Origin: Streptomyces sp. R21
GTDB lineage: Bacteria; Actinomycetota; Actinomycetes; Streptomycetales; Streptomycetaceae
Assembly (NCBI RefSeq): GCF_041051975.1
Contig: NZ_CP163435.1
Coordinates: forward strand, 2,356,001-2,420,000
Length of the DNA: 64,000 nucleotides
Direction: 5' to 3'
The notes under the pieces: model-generated
Told to the model about the DNA's origin: nothing
The model's database searches: none
What the model saw: only the letters and a program-made list of their open reading frames with translations
Shown: positions 35,058 to 44,033 of the stretch, one piece after another
How the letters are laid out: each line of letters starts with the position of its first letter
How positions within the stretch are numbered: position 1 is the stretch's first letter
Position numbers and translations under genes: made by a program

Positions 35058-36785
35058 TCAGCGCGGGAGGGTGTCCTGCTGCGCGGCACGCTCCAGGAGG
35101 CGGGCCGCGCCCAAGGGGTTGTGGTTGCGCAGGTGGAGGTCGGCCGCGTACTCGAGGTCGCCGGCGAGCTCCGCGTCGTAGGCGTCGTCGCGCCAGGTTC
35201 TCGGCAGGCCGGGACCAGGGCGGCGCAGGATGCGGTCCAGTGCGCGGGGCGGGGCGGGGGGCTTCGTCCTCTCCGGGGTCAGCAGGTCGGCCACGATGGA
35301 CAGTCCGTCCGCCGCCTCGGCCGGCAGTTGTACGTCCACTTCGGGGAGGGGACCGGCCCAGATGTCCCACACCGGTCGCCGTAGCGTCAGGTCGAAGACG
35401 AGGGTCGACTGCGGCTGCAGGACGACCGCCGTGGCGGCGTCCGCGTGGAAGAGCCGCTTCCGGGCGGTGGGCGGCAGCAGTGGCTGCGTCCGGTGTCCCA
35501 GCGGCAGAAAGAGAGTGCCCGGCCCCAGGCAGTACAACGACTCCCCCACCGGCAGCTGTTCGAGCACGCCGCCCGGCGCCGTGAGCAGAAACCGGTCACG
35601 TCCCTCGGTCAGCAGCGCGGCGTCGGCGAGGGGACGTCCCTGAAGCAGCGCGGGCAGCAGCGCGCAGTCGTCGGCGTCCAGCAGTACGGCGTCGACGGCC
35701 GCCCGAGGGGTACGCGCACGGACGACGGTCACCGGCGTCGGGGCCGGCGCGAGCGCGGCCTCCTCCCCGCCGACCAGCTCCGTCGTGACATTCGTCAGCG
35801 GACAGTCCTCGGAGCGCGTCACCAGCGCCGCGCCGTCGCAGAAGTCGCCGAGCGCTCGCAGCCGCGCGCACCCGTGGACGCTGTCCGCCAGCAGCCAGAC
35901 CCCGCTCCCGGCCAGCGCCTCCAGCCGGCGGTCGGCCAGCGGGGAGCTCCTGCGGTGCTGCATCAGGAGGGAATCCCCGCTGCGACGGCACACCAGGGTG
36001 AAGGGGTCCCGTTCCAGTGCCATGACGAGGGAGCCCGGAAGCACCGCCTCGCCCTCCGCAGTGAGCCGTACCTCGTAGGTGACGACCGGGGTCTCAGGTG
36101 CGGAGGGTTCGGAGAAGAGCGGCGTCAGGGACACGGTCCGGAACCTCACGTACAGCCCCAGATCCAGTGCCCGTCGCACCACCGTGGGCACCTGCGGACC
36201 GGGCAGGAACAGTACGGCCTCCCGCAGCGGAACGGGTGCGACGGTGCGCAGCCCGGCGGCACGGATCAGATCCATCAGCTGTACGGCGACCAGGGCGTCC
36301 AGTGGTACGGCCCGACCGGACGGCGCGGTGCGCGTCGGCGGCGCGCCCCATCCCCGGTCGCGCACCAGGACGCCGGCCACCTCGACGTGCACGCGGCCGC
36401 CGGTCGCGGCGCTCATCTCCCGTACGGCTTCGAGGGAGAGGTCGGCCATCACCCACCAGCCGCGCCCGTCGGGCTCCCGGAAGCAGCGCACGCCCGCGCC
36501 CCGGTCGTCGCCCGGCAGCTGTCCGGCGTAGGCCAGCGCGGCGGAGGCCGTACGGAACCAACTCGCGGCGCGGGCTTCGGGGTTGGGCGGTTGCACCGGC
36601 ACCGGTATCCGGGGAGGCGGCGGCTCCACCGCACGCAGCCGGGGTCGGGGCAGGGCTGGAGGCAGGGGCGGCATCCCGCCGTCGACGGGCTGGATGCCTC
36701 CGGTGGGCGGGCGCTGGTGCCGTCCGCCGTCCCCCGGGGGCTGCCCCGGCGGCTGGGGCTGCGAGCCCCTTCTGCGACGTGCCAT
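35058..36785 (-). CDS. Last gene of the ternary/ubiquitin-like operon: unknown protein
   Basis: A 575-residue protein of no family I can name with confidence. Residues 1-65 are Pro/Arg-rich and probably disordered. The rest is a mixed alpha/beta protein with repeated moderate-length strands (for example GWWVMADLSLEAVREM, VVTYEVRLTAEGEAVLPGSL, LDADDCALLPALLQGRPLADAAL, SLYCLGPGTLFLPLG). The last ~35 residues (DAELAGDLEYAADLHLRNHNPLGAARLLERAA) look like a TPR-like helical pair, echoing the next gene in the operon. AGGAT lies before the ATG. By position it is a partner protein of the AAA/MoxR machinery, like the variable partner proteins of ternary systems. Function unknown. Confidence 0.75.
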   Translation of the reverse strand: MARRRRGSQPQPPGQPPGDGGRHQRPPTGGIQPVDGGMPPLPPALPRPRLRAVEPPPPRIPVPVQPPNPEARAASWFRTASAALAYAGQLPGDDRGAGVRCFREPDGRGWWVMADLSLEAVREMSAATGGRVHVEVAGVLVRDRGWGAPPTRTAPSGRAVPLDALVAVQLMDLIRAAGLRTVAPVPLREAVLFLPGPQVPTVVRRALDLGLYVRFRTVSLTPLFSEPSAPETPVVTYEVRLTAEGEAVLPGSLVMALERDPFTLVCRRSGDSLLMQHRRSSPLADRRLEALAGSGVWLLADSVHGCARLRALGDFCDGAALVTRSEDCPLTNVTTELVGGEEAALAPAPTPVTVVRARTPRAAVDAVLLDADDCALLPALLQGRPLADAALLTEGRDRFLLTAPGGVLEQLPVGESLYCLGPGTLFLPLGHRTQPLLPPTARKRLFHADAATAVVLQPQSTLVFDLTLRRPVWDIWAGPLPEVDVQLPAEAADGLSIVADLLTPERTKPPAPPRALDRILRRPGPGLPRTWRDDAYDAELAGDLEYAADLHLRNHNPLGAARLLERAAQQDTLPR

Positions 36786-36852
36786 GGATCATCCTGGATC
36801 GAGAGTCGGCGTTCGGTCTGTTGGTCCTTGACGCGGGTTCTTCGGCGTGGGG

Positions 36853-37617
36853 TCAGGGGTGGAGCGGAGGCGGCCGTTCGGAGGGCGTCACCCCCCGTCT
36901 CATGGAGTGCACGAGCCAAACGGCGTCGGCGACCTCGCTCCAGCTCTGCGAGACGGGGACATCCACGTGCCGTTGCTCCGGTGACGGGATCGACAGTTCC
37001 ACGCCGAGGACGCGACGCGCCCACTCCTGCCAGCGCTGGGCCGCGCCCAGCCGGTGCCCTCGCACCGATGCCGCGAACAGCACCGCCACCTGGTCGAAGC
37101 GCCCCGCGCACTCGGCGACCGCCACGGCCCACTCCTCGACGAAAGGGTCGTAGGGAGCCGCCGCGTCGGCCAGCGCGGCCCTCGCCTGGCGAAGTACCGG
37201 CAGAACGTCCCGGTGGCCGCCGCCCTCGGCGAGTTCACAGCGGGCCAGGATCAATCTGCCCCGCAGGTCAGGGCGGAGCACGTCCTCGAACCTGGCAATC
37301 TCGTCGGAGGGCGAGGCTGCTCTGAGGAGATTGCGGACCCGCTCGAGCCCATACCTGCCGCGCCAAGTCGGCGGCAGCACCGTCGCCTTCGCCGTCACCG
37401 GGTCCGCCAGATGATGAGCCAGGATCCATGCCGCCATCACAGGCACCTCGGCCCGCCGGTACTCCTCCACCGCCTCGGCGTACTCCCCCATCCCCACGAG
37501 CAGGTCGGCCGCCGCCCGGGACGCCCCGCCCTCCCGATAGCAGCGCACGGCGTCGATCGGCAGCCCGGCCCTCTCGTAGAGCTGGGCGGCCCGGACGTAA
37601 AGCTCAGGCCTGGTCAC
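36853..37617 (-). CDS. TPR-like helical partner protein
   Basis: A 254-residue helical protein. Residues ~5-75 contain two or three TPR-like helix pairs (YVRAAQLYERAGLPIDAVRCYREGG, RAAADLLVGMGEYAEAVEEYRRAEV). The remainder is helical with no motif. The GTG start at 37617 overlaps the end of the 86-residue gene by 14 bases; a longer reading to 37767 would overlap far more and lacks a start signal. Helical repeats like these usually mediate protein contacts, here perhaps with the AAA ATPases. No enzyme signature is visible. Confidence 0.7.
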   Translation of the reverse strand: MTRPELYVRAAQLYERAGLPIDAVRCYREGGASRAAADLLVGMGEYAEAVEEYRRAEVPVMAAWILAHHLADPVTAKATVLPPTWRGRYGLERVRNLLRAASPSDEIARFEDVLRPDLRGRLILARCELAEGGGHRDVLPVLRQARAALADAAAPYDPFVEEWAVAVAECAGRFDQVAVLFAASVRGHRLGAAQRWQEWARRVLGVELSIPSPEQRHVDVPVSQSWSEVADAVWLVHSMRRGVTPSERPPPLHP

Positions 37618-37864
37618 GGAGTTGCTCCCGTGGCGGGGTGGTCGTCGACCGGTCCTCGGGGGCGCGGACGGCCGCGGGTTCCGCTCCGGGGTGGACCTCC
37701 TCGACCAGGGCGCCGTTCTCCACCACGCGGGCCACGTCGAGCGCGGCCTGGTGGTGGCGGGCGTCATGGTCGGCGAGGGCAGGGCCCTCGCGCAGATCGT
37801 CGACCTGGAAGAGCTCGACCTCCCCGGTGTCGGCGCGATAGCGGAACTTGATCCGGACTCGCAT
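37604..37864 (-). CDS. Small unknown protein of the ternary operon
   Basis: An 86-residue protein starting MRVRIKFRYRADTGEVELFQVDDL, a beta-hairpin-like opening followed by a helical segment (ARHHQAALDVARVVENGALVEEV) and a polar tail. AGGAGAG stands ten bases before the ATG. It overlaps the next gene by 14 bases, which implies coupled translation. It resembles the small single-domain partners recorded in FtsH/vWA/MoxR loci, but I cannot place it in a specific family. Confidence 0.7.
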   Translation of the reverse strand: MRVRIKFRYRADTGEVELFQVDDLREGPALADHDARHHQAALDVARVVENGALVEEVHPGAEPAAVRAPEDRSTTTPPREQLRDQA

Positions 37865-37929
37865 GACGCTCTCCTGAACTGACCCCTCGGACGGACCTGA
37901 TCCCCGGACGGACTGAATCCCCTGCTGAA

Positions 37930-38706
37930 CTAGATCCTCAGATCGAACTCGATCTCCAGCGTGCCGTCGGTCTCGCTGACGTTCAGCCGCTCGGCGCCCC
38001 GTGAACGGGCGTAGGCGAGCAGCGCGTCCCGGTAGGCCTCGGCCAGCGCCCGGTGCAGCAGGTTGCGCCCCTCGACCCCCACGGAGAGGAGCAACTCCTC
38101 TGCAGCGGCCCGCAGTTCACCGGCGCGGGCCTCGGCCGCCGCCGAGAAGGCACGGTCCGCGCGGGCCGCGGCCTGCTCGTCGAGCGCACCGCTCTCGCGC
38201 TCCTCGGCCTGGCGGCGTTCCTCGTCCATGCGCGCGCGGCGCGCGGCGTCGAAGGCGCGCTCCAGGTCCTCCTCGGCTTCCTGCGCGGCGTCCTCCTCGG
38301 TGCGGCCGCCCCAGTTGTCGTCGTAGTAGGTGCCGACGCCCTCGGCTTCGATCGTGTCGTTGACCTCCGCGCGGACGACCGTGGCGGCCTCGCCCGTCGC
38401 GGTGACGGTCGTGACCACGCGCGCGGTGATCTCCAGCTCCCGGGTGGCGGGGTCGTAGGCGAGGGAGCCGCCGTGCAGGGCGTGGCGGAAGACCCCGTCC
38501 TCGTCCTGCTCCCAGCCCGGCGTACGGTCGAGCACCGCGGGCAGCGCGGCGAGCGCCGGGATGCCGACGGTGTCGCCGAGCGGTTCGCGGATCCTGGCCT
38601 CGCCGTGGGTCTCCGCGGTGCGTGTGATCCGGCGGCGGATCTCCTGTTCCCAGGCGTGGGCGAGTTCACGGGTGGCGCGGACACGGACGCGGCGTGGATT
38701 GCACAT
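37930..38706 (-). CDS. Unknown coiled-coil-containing partner protein
   Basis: A 258-residue protein. Residues 1-125 are alpha/beta with strands around RELEITARVVTTVTATG. Residues ~130-235 are strongly charged, Glu/Ala/Arg-rich helix likely to form a coiled coil (EDAAQEAEEDLERAFDAARRARMDEE). It ends in a strand pair (LNVSETDGTLEIEFDLRI). The ATG shares one base with the MoxR stop (TGATG), so it is made together with MoxR. This fits the small proteins that accompany MoxR ATPases in ternary systems. No catalytic motif is visible. Confidence 0.72.
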   Translation of the reverse strand: MCNPRRVRVRATRELAHAWEQEIRRRITRTAETHGEARIREPLGDTVGIPALAALPAVLDRTPGWEQDEDGVFRHALHGGSLAYDPATRELEITARVVTTVTATGEAATVVRAEVNDTIEAEGVGTYYDDNWGGRTEEDAAQEAEEDLERAFDAARRARMDEERRQAEERESGALDEQAAARADRAFSAAAEARAGELRAAAEELLLSVGVEGRNLLHRALAEAYRDALLAYARSRGAERLNVSETDGTLEIEFDLRI

Positions 38707-39920
38707 CAGTGGAGCCCTTCGTCGCCGTACATCTCGCGGAACAGTTCGACGGTCGTGCGCTGTTCGCGCTGCACGGTGCGCAGCGCTTCCTGTTCTTCGG
38801 GGTGGTCTCGGCGCAGTTCCGAGGCGAGCCGTTGGATCTGGCGCATCAGTTCGTGGAGCTGTTCGCGCGAGTCGGCCTGGTCGCGGCGGGCCACGAACTC
38901 CTGGAGGTCGACCTGGAGGATCTCGAACAGTTCACGGATGCGGCTCCTGGACTCCTGGACCGGGACTCCGTGGTCGGCGACGATCCGCCGGATCGACGGC
39001 TCGTCCCGTGGGTCGGTCCACAGGTTGACGAGGCGCGCGAGGTCGGCGGGCCCCGCGCTGCCGCGTCCGGCGAGCAGGGCGGAGGCGGCGAAGACCTTCT
39101 GGGCCCGGACGGCGCGCCGGTCGGAGAAGGCGATGCCCTCGGCGCGGAAGCCCTGGAGGATGCGGGTGTAGGTGCCGCGGATCTCCGACACGTCGATGTC
39201 GGCCACCGCCCGTTGAAGGGTGTGCAGGTCGCCGGGGGCGATGCTGACCAGGTTGCGGTCGTGGTCCGTCAGCGGGCTGTTCCCGTCGTCGTCCCAGCCG
39301 CGGGCGATGCGTTCGCGCTCGCCCTGCCAGCCGAGCGCCAGGACCTCCTCGACCTCGTCGTCGGCGACGTAGTCCAGGTTGCAGCGCAGCAGGAAGCGGT
39401 CACTGAAGGCGTCGAGGACCGGATCGGCGGGGATTTCGTTGGACGAGCCGACCAGGGTGACGAGAGGGGTGCGGATGACGGTCCGGCCGGTGTGGAAGGT
39501 GCGCTCGTTGATCAGGGTGAGCAGGGTGTTGAGGATCGCGGAGCTGCCCTGGAAGACCTCGTCGAGGAAGGCCACGCGCGCTTGCGGGAGCATGCCTTCG
39601 GTGTTGACCTCGTAGATGCTCTGCTTCTGGAACAGCTCCACGTTGAGGGGGCCGAACAGCTCTGCGGGCTCGGTGAAGCGGGTCAGCAGGTAGCTGAACG
39701 GCTGGGTGTCGAGGACTTGGCAGAACCGGTCGAGGAGCCGTGTCTTGGCCGTGCCGGGCGGCCCGATGACCAGGATGTGCTCCTGGCAGAGGGCGGCGAG
39801 CCCGAGCAGGTCGACGACTTCGTCGCGGCCGACGAAGTCCTGCTTGACCTCCTTGAGCCGGTTGGCATAGCCCAGCGCGAGCAGGCGTACGGCGGTGTCG
39901 AGGCCTGTGTCCGTGGTCAC
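38706..39920 (-). CDS. MoxR-family AAA ATPase
   Basis: A 404-residue MoxR/RavA-type ATPase. Walker A GPPGTAKT is at 53-60, the insert helix follows (TEPAELFGPLN), Walker B VAFLDE ends at D120-E121, sensor 1 is in TLVGSSNEIP, and the arginine finger is expected in DAFSDRFLLR. The C-terminal ~100 residues are helical (ILQVDLQEFVARRDQADSREQLHELM). MoxR proteins act as chaperones with vWA partners to load metals or remodel complexes. A vWA-like domain is present at the other end of this operon. The GTG start overlaps the upstream AAA stop (GTGA). Confidence 0.92.
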   Translation of the reverse strand: MTTDTGLDTAVRLLALGYANRLKEVKQDFVGRDEVVDLLGLAALCQEHILVIGPPGTAKTRLLDRFCQVLDTQPFSYLLTRFTEPAELFGPLNVELFQKQSIYEVNTEGMLPQARVAFLDEVFQGSSAILNTLLTLINERTFHTGRTVIRTPLVTLVGSSNEIPADPVLDAFSDRFLLRCNLDYVADDEVEEVLALGWQGERERIARGWDDDGNSPLTDHDRNLVSIAPGDLHTLQRAVADIDVSEIRGTYTRILQGFRAEGIAFSDRRAVRAQKVFAASALLAGRGSAGPADLARLVNLWTDPRDEPSIRRIVADHGVPVQESRSRIRELFEILQVDLQEFVARRDQADSREQLHELMRQIQRLASELRRDHPEEQEALRTVQREQRTTVELFREMYGDEGLH

Positions 39921-42055
39921 GATGCCGTCTCCTCACTGCGCGGAGTGTCCTCGGGTGCGCTGTCGCCGGGCACGTCCTCTTCGACCTGTACGGCGCCGAC
40001 GGACGGCGTGCCGGGGGTGGTTCCCCGGCGGCGGGTGACGAGGAGGGAGAGCGCGGGGCGCGTGCCTTCGGGCGGGCGTCCGATCGGCTGGGCCTTGTCG
40101 AGTTCGCGCAGCTGCCGTGCCCGGCGCAGCTGGCCGATGAGTTCGCCGAGCCGCCGTGCGTCCGGCACCCGCAGGCCCGGGCCGACGAGTTGGTCGGCGC
40201 GGGCGTCGCGGAAGAGCGAGCGGATCTCGTCACCGTTCATGCCTTCGGTGGCCCGGGCGATGGCGTCCAGGAGTGCCCCCGTGGTGCGGACCTCGAAGTG
40301 CCGGGCGTGCACGGCCGCGATGGCGCGGCGGGCCTCCTCGTCCGGCAGGTCGATCTTGACGGGCCGGAAGCGGCTGGGGCGCAGCAGGGCGTCGTCGATC
40401 AGGTCGATGCGGTTGGTGGTCCCGATGATGAGGACGGGCACGTCCGGGCGGAACCCGTCGAGTTCGGTGAGGAGTTGGGCCACGATGGCGTTGCCGGCCC
40501 GGCTGCCGCTGTCCTCGCGGCCGCTGCGGCGGGCGGCGATGGAGTCGAACTCGTCGAAGACCAGCACGGCGGGCGCGTTGCGCCGGGCCTCCGCGAACAG
40601 TTCGCGGATCTTGCGCTCGCTCTCGCCGAGGTACATGTCGGTGATCTCGGGGCCGGAGACGACCTGGATGGTGCCGCCCATCATGCTGGCGACCGCCTTG
40701 GCGAACAGGGTCTTACCGGTGCCGGGCGGTCCGTGGAAGATGAAGCCGCGGGGCACCAGGTCGTGCGCGAGCTGCGGGGAGAGGCCGTAACGGTCGGAGA
40801 CGGCGCCGCCGATGATCTCGATGGCCCGCTTCAGCTCCTCCTTCACCCCGTGATAGCCGCCGATCTGGTCCAGCGGCACGTTGGGGATCTCGAAGGAGCT
40901 GGACGTTCGCACCTTGAACATCCGCAGCTCGTGCAGCAGATCACCGAACTGGGGCCGGCTCTGCTCCGGCTGCTGGCCCGCGTGCTGCTCCGGCTGCTGG
41001 CCCGCGTGCTGCCGGACGCGGTGCCGGCCGTGGGCGTAGTGCAGTGCGTGGCGCAGCCGTACGGGGTTCATGCCGGCCACGTGCTTGTAGAGCTCGACGG
41101 CCTCGAAGCCCTCGAACAGTCCGGCCTCGTCGCGGGTCACCAGGGCCTGCCCGATGGGGGCGGTGGTGCCGCCGGCGACGGGCACCAGCCGGGGCAGGAT
41201 GTCCATGGCGAGGCGTACGTCGAAGCGGCTGGCCAGGACTTCGGGGATGACGAGCGAAGGGTCCGTGAAGGCGAGCAGCACCGCCCCGCTGCGCTCGTAC
41301 ACCACGTCCGTCAGCTCTCGGGCCTCCACGCTGAGTGCGGCGTCGCTGCCACCGGCCAGCAGGTCCAGGTGCGGAATGACGACGACGTCGCCGGGCTGCG
41401 CCTGAGCGACCTCGGTCTGCAGGGCCTTCATCAGGGCGCCCCGCCGGTCCGGGGACACCTGCCCCATCGCGTCCGCCGCGCCTGCGGCCTTACCCGTTGC
41501 CTGGACCATGCGCTGCGGATGCCCCGAGCGACCCGCGATCTCCCCGGCGAGATGTTCCACCAGCAGCTTCTCGCACCGCACCAGCACCGACAGACCGCTG
41601 GCGAGATAGGTGGCGGCCGTGTTGATGTCGACGTCGTGGGCGGCGAGGACCGCCTGCTTCTCGCTGAGCCGCTCGGGGTGCTCCGCGGCGGGCAGCGGGG
41701 GCTCCTCGTCCGGCGCGGACTCCGCGGGGGCCGCCTCGGCGGACACCGCGTCGGCGGGCGCGTCGCCCTGGGCGGACTCGCCGTCGGGGGCACCCAGGCC
41801 GGACACGGCGGTGCCGGGCACCAGGTACAGCGCGCGTCCCGGATCGGGGTCGTGCACCGTCCTGATCACGAGGTCGGCCACCCTGAGCTGCAGGTACTCG
41901 GCTCGGACCGGGTCGAGGGCAAGTGCCGGGTATTCGCCGAGAAGTTGACCCAGTGTCAGATCGGGCGCGTTGAGGCCGGCCATGAGATGGCGGGACTCGA
42001 ACCCCTTGGGGTCGGCGGGCGCGAACGTGAGGGTGCGCATGCGGGGCGGAGTCAT
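39917..42055 (-). CDS. FtsH-like double AAA ATPase with inactive first domain
   Basis: A 712-residue ATPase. Residues ~130-300 look like a degenerate AAA domain: no Walker A, GDVVVIPHLDLL in place of Walker B, and SRFDVRL at the position of the finger. Residues ~395-640 are an active AAA domain closest to FtsH/Cdc48: GPPGTGKT 442-449, LVFDEFD 498-504, NRIDLIDDALLRPSRF with candidate finger arginines at 559/562. Unlike true FtsH it has no membrane segment and no HExxH protease. A Gln-rich linker holds HAGQQPEQ twice (350-365). ATG 42055 overlaps the preceding stop; upstream in-frame residues are antisense-like and rejected. It probably unfolds or remodels modified proteins in this system. Confidence 0.9.
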   Translation of the reverse strand: MTPPRMRTLTFAPADPKGFESRHLMAGLNAPDLTLGQLLGEYPALALDPVRAEYLQLRVADLVIRTVHDPDPGRALYLVPGTAVSGLGAPDGESAQGDAPADAVSAEAAPAESAPDEEPPLPAAEHPERLSEKQAVLAAHDVDINTAATYLASGLSVLVRCEKLLVEHLAGEIAGRSGHPQRMVQATGKAAGAADAMGQVSPDRRGALMKALQTEVAQAQPGDVVVIPHLDLLAGGSDAALSVEARELTDVVYERSGAVLLAFTDPSLVIPEVLASRFDVRLAMDILPRLVPVAGGTTAPIGQALVTRDEAGLFEGFEAVELYKHVAGMNPVRLRHALHYAHGRHRVRQHAGQQPEQHAGQQPEQSRPQFGDLLHELRMFKVRTSSSFEIPNVPLDQIGGYHGVKEELKRAIEIIGGAVSDRYGLSPQLAHDLVPRGFIFHGPPGTGKTLFAKAVASMMGGTIQVVSGPEITDMYLGESERKIRELFAEARRNAPAVLVFDEFDSIAARRSGREDSGSRAGNAIVAQLLTELDGFRPDVPVLIIGTTNRIDLIDDALLRPSRFRPVKIDLPDEEARRAIAAVHARHFEVRTTGALLDAIARATEGMNGDEIRSLFRDARADQLVGPGLRVPDARRLGELIGQLRRARQLRELDKAQPIGRPPEGTRPALSLLVTRRRGTTPGTPSVGAVQVEEDVPGDSAPEDTPRSEETAS

Positions 42056-43020
42056 CGTGCACCTGCCCTGGTCAGACCGTAGGTGTGGACAAGGCGAAGG
42101 GCCTGCTCGTGTCCTGCGAGCAGGGGACGCACCCGGGCGAGATCGGTGCCGTTGCGCTGTTTCGTGGCGAGCGGCGCCCAGAACCGTGCCGTCGCCAGGG
42201 CAGAACCGTCCGCGGGCCCTTCCAGCATCAAGTCTCGGGCAGCCCGGCGCAGTTGCTCGTTCCAGTGGTCGCCGTGCCGCAGCCGGGCCGCGGTGCAGAC
42301 GTCGAGGATCAGCTCGGGGTCGTGTTCGTCGAGCAGGGTGAGCAGTTCGGCCCGCCAGGTCAGTACCGCCGGGTCCGGGGACCATCGGCACAGGCCCGTG
42401 ATGAGCAGTTCACGGCCCCGGGGGTGCCTCAGCAGCAGGGTGGCCGTGCCTCGTTCGGCCGCGGTCGCGCCCGCCCTGATCCTGCTGCGGCAGGGGCGGT
42501 GCAGCACGGCGGTGAGCGGCGAGCAGCGCAGCAGGGTGTCGGTGAGGGGCTCGGGCTCCTCATGAGGTGCGCCGAGGAGTTGGGCGTCGCCCACGGCCGG
42601 CGCGGACGCGTGCCGGCTGCGTGCATCGCTCGGCATGGGCAGCGCGACGACCGCCGGTGCCACCACGGCGTGCCGGGCGAGAACGTCGTACCAACGGGCC
42701 TTCTTCGGCGTGTTCGGGGTGGGGAAGCGCTGCTCGGCGGCCTCGGCGAGCCGCCGGGCCGGGTCCTGTTGCCCCCGGCCTCCGAGGGCGGCGGCCAGCA
42801 GGAGTGCGCCGAGGCCGACGCCGGGGTCCTGCTCGCCGAGGGGCGGGCGTCCGGCGCCGAGCCGGGCCGCGGTGGTGCGGGCGAGTTCGGCGAGCGCCGT
42901 CCGTACCGGCTCGGCCGGGTCGCGCAGGGCGGTGACGTCCCACAGCGGGCCCTGGGGCGGCTGGCCCTTCGGCTCGGCAGCCCAGGCCAGTACGCGCAGT
43001 GCGGTGGTCTCGGCGTTCAT
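42052..43020 (-). CDS. Unknown helical partner protein
   Basis: A 322-residue, Ala/Leu/Arg-rich, mostly helical protein with no recognisable motif. Stretches such as LAELARTTAARLG, DTLLRCSPLTAVLHR and LLTLLDEHDPELILDVCTAARL suggest HEAT- or ARM-like packing. It lies between the JAB peptidase (ATGA overlap) and the FtsH-like ATPase (ATGA overlap), so it is translated with both. A scaffold or adaptor between the deconjugation and unfolding arms is a guess from position only. Confidence 0.7.
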   Translation of the reverse strand: MNAETTALRVLAWAAEPKGQPPQGPLWDVTALRDPAEPVRTALAELARTTAARLGAGRPPLGEQDPGVGLGALLLAAALGGRGQQDPARRLAEAAEQRFPTPNTPKKARWYDVLARHAVVAPAVVALPMPSDARSRHASAPAVGDAQLLGAPHEEPEPLTDTLLRCSPLTAVLHRPCRSRIRAGATAAERGTATLLLRHPRGRELLITGLCRWSPDPAVLTWRAELLTLLDEHDPELILDVCTAARLRHGDHWNEQLRRAARDLMLEGPADGSALATARFWAPLATKQRNGTDLARVRPLLAGHEQALRLVHTYGLTRAGAR

Positions 43021-44033
43021 CGGTCGGCCACCCAGTACGGTGCCTGGGCCATCTTGCGGCCGTCGGCGCGGTAGAACCTCAGCATCCGGCCGCCGTCGGA
43101 GGCGATGTTGACCAGGGCCGCCACCTGCCAGGGCTGGTGGAAGGTCGAGGTGTGCAGGTCCACGTCGATGGACGACAGCCCGAGCGCGCTGGTGGCCCTG
43201 AAGAGATGGGTGTGGTACCAGCCCACCAGCTGTTCGTCCTGCCCGCGGGCGCCGAGGAGTTCGCTGATGCGCAGGAAGCTCTCCCCGGTGAAGGTGAAGT
43301 GGAACATGGAGGCCCCGGTGCGCTCGGCGCGCAGCGCGGCGCTCACCTTGACGAGGTGGCCGTCGGGGTTGTCCTCGTCACGGTAGACGTGGCCCGCGAG
43401 GAAGCCGCCCTCCTCGATCTCGGAGGAGAAGGGCAGTTCGCCGGTGAGGTCCCGCATCACCGAGGGGGCGACCACCACGGCGACCGGCGAGGCGTCCTCC
43501 GGCGACCTGGCCTGCTCGTGCCCCTCGACACCGAGGGTCGCCAGGCCGGCCCGGGGCGGGTCGGGCGCCTCGATCTCCTCGATGTGGAAGAGCCGGGGCC
43601 CGCGTGGACGGCCCGGGATGTCCACCCGGTTCACCATCTCCGGGGCGGGCCGGACCAGGGCGATCCGGTCGAGGCCGGGGCCGCGAACGCCGAAGCCCCA
43701 GTGGGTCTCCTCCTCCCCCCGCTCCAGCAGGAGTTCCTGCAACGGGCGGCCGATGACCTCCCGTACGGGGTGCGGGTGTTGGTAGAGGACACCGCCGTCC
43801 TGGAGGATGCGCACCTGGACGTAGCCGTGGCTGCTGCGCAGGTTGACCAGCGACGGCTGACCGGACAGCTTCTTGCGGTCGGCGACGGGAAGGAACAGGA
43901 GCTCGAAGCGGGTGCCCACGAGGGACTGTCCGATCAGCGGCTCGAAGACGCGGCGCAGCAGCGGAAGCATCGGGATGCGCCCCGCGCTCATGTAGTCGTC
44001 GCTGCGGAACAGCTCGACCTGGAGGGCCGTCAT
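43017..44033 (-). CDS. JAB/MPN (JAMM) metallopeptidase
   Basis: A 338-residue protein whose C-terminal part (~185-310) is a JAMM peptidase with intact zinc site: Glu in EIEEGGFLAG (207/208), GWYHTHLF (H274, H276) and SSID (S287, D290). Such enzymes cleave isopeptide or ubiquitin-like bonds. Residues 1-150 form a separate alpha/beta region with no clear family. It sits directly after the E2-like gene (ATGA overlap), the usual order in bacterial E1-E2-JAB cassettes, and probably processes or removes the modifier. ATG 44033 is chosen because the longer reading to 44150 runs through the E2 gene in a shadow frame. Confidence 0.92.
   Translation of the reverse strand: MTALQVELFRSDDYMSAGRIPMLPLLRRVFEPLIGQSLVGTRFELLFLPVADRKKLSGQPSLVNLRSSHGYVQVRILQDGGVLYQHPHPVREVIGRPLQELLLERGEEETHWGFGVRGPGLDRIALVRPAPEMVNRVDIPGRPRGPRLFHIEEIEAPDPPRAGLATLGVEGHEQARSPEDASPVAVVVAPSVMRDLTGELPFSSEIEEGGFLAGHVYRDEDNPDGHLVKVSAALRAERTGASMFHFTFTGESFLRISELLGARGQDEQLVGWYHTHLFRATSALGLSSIDVDLHTSTFHQPWQVAALVNIASDGGRMLRFYRADGRKMAQAPYWVADR

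Noticed and set aside
39917..42055. True FtsH membrane protease
   Set aside because: The AAA part is FtsH-like, but there is no transmembrane segment and no HExxH zinc-protease motif.
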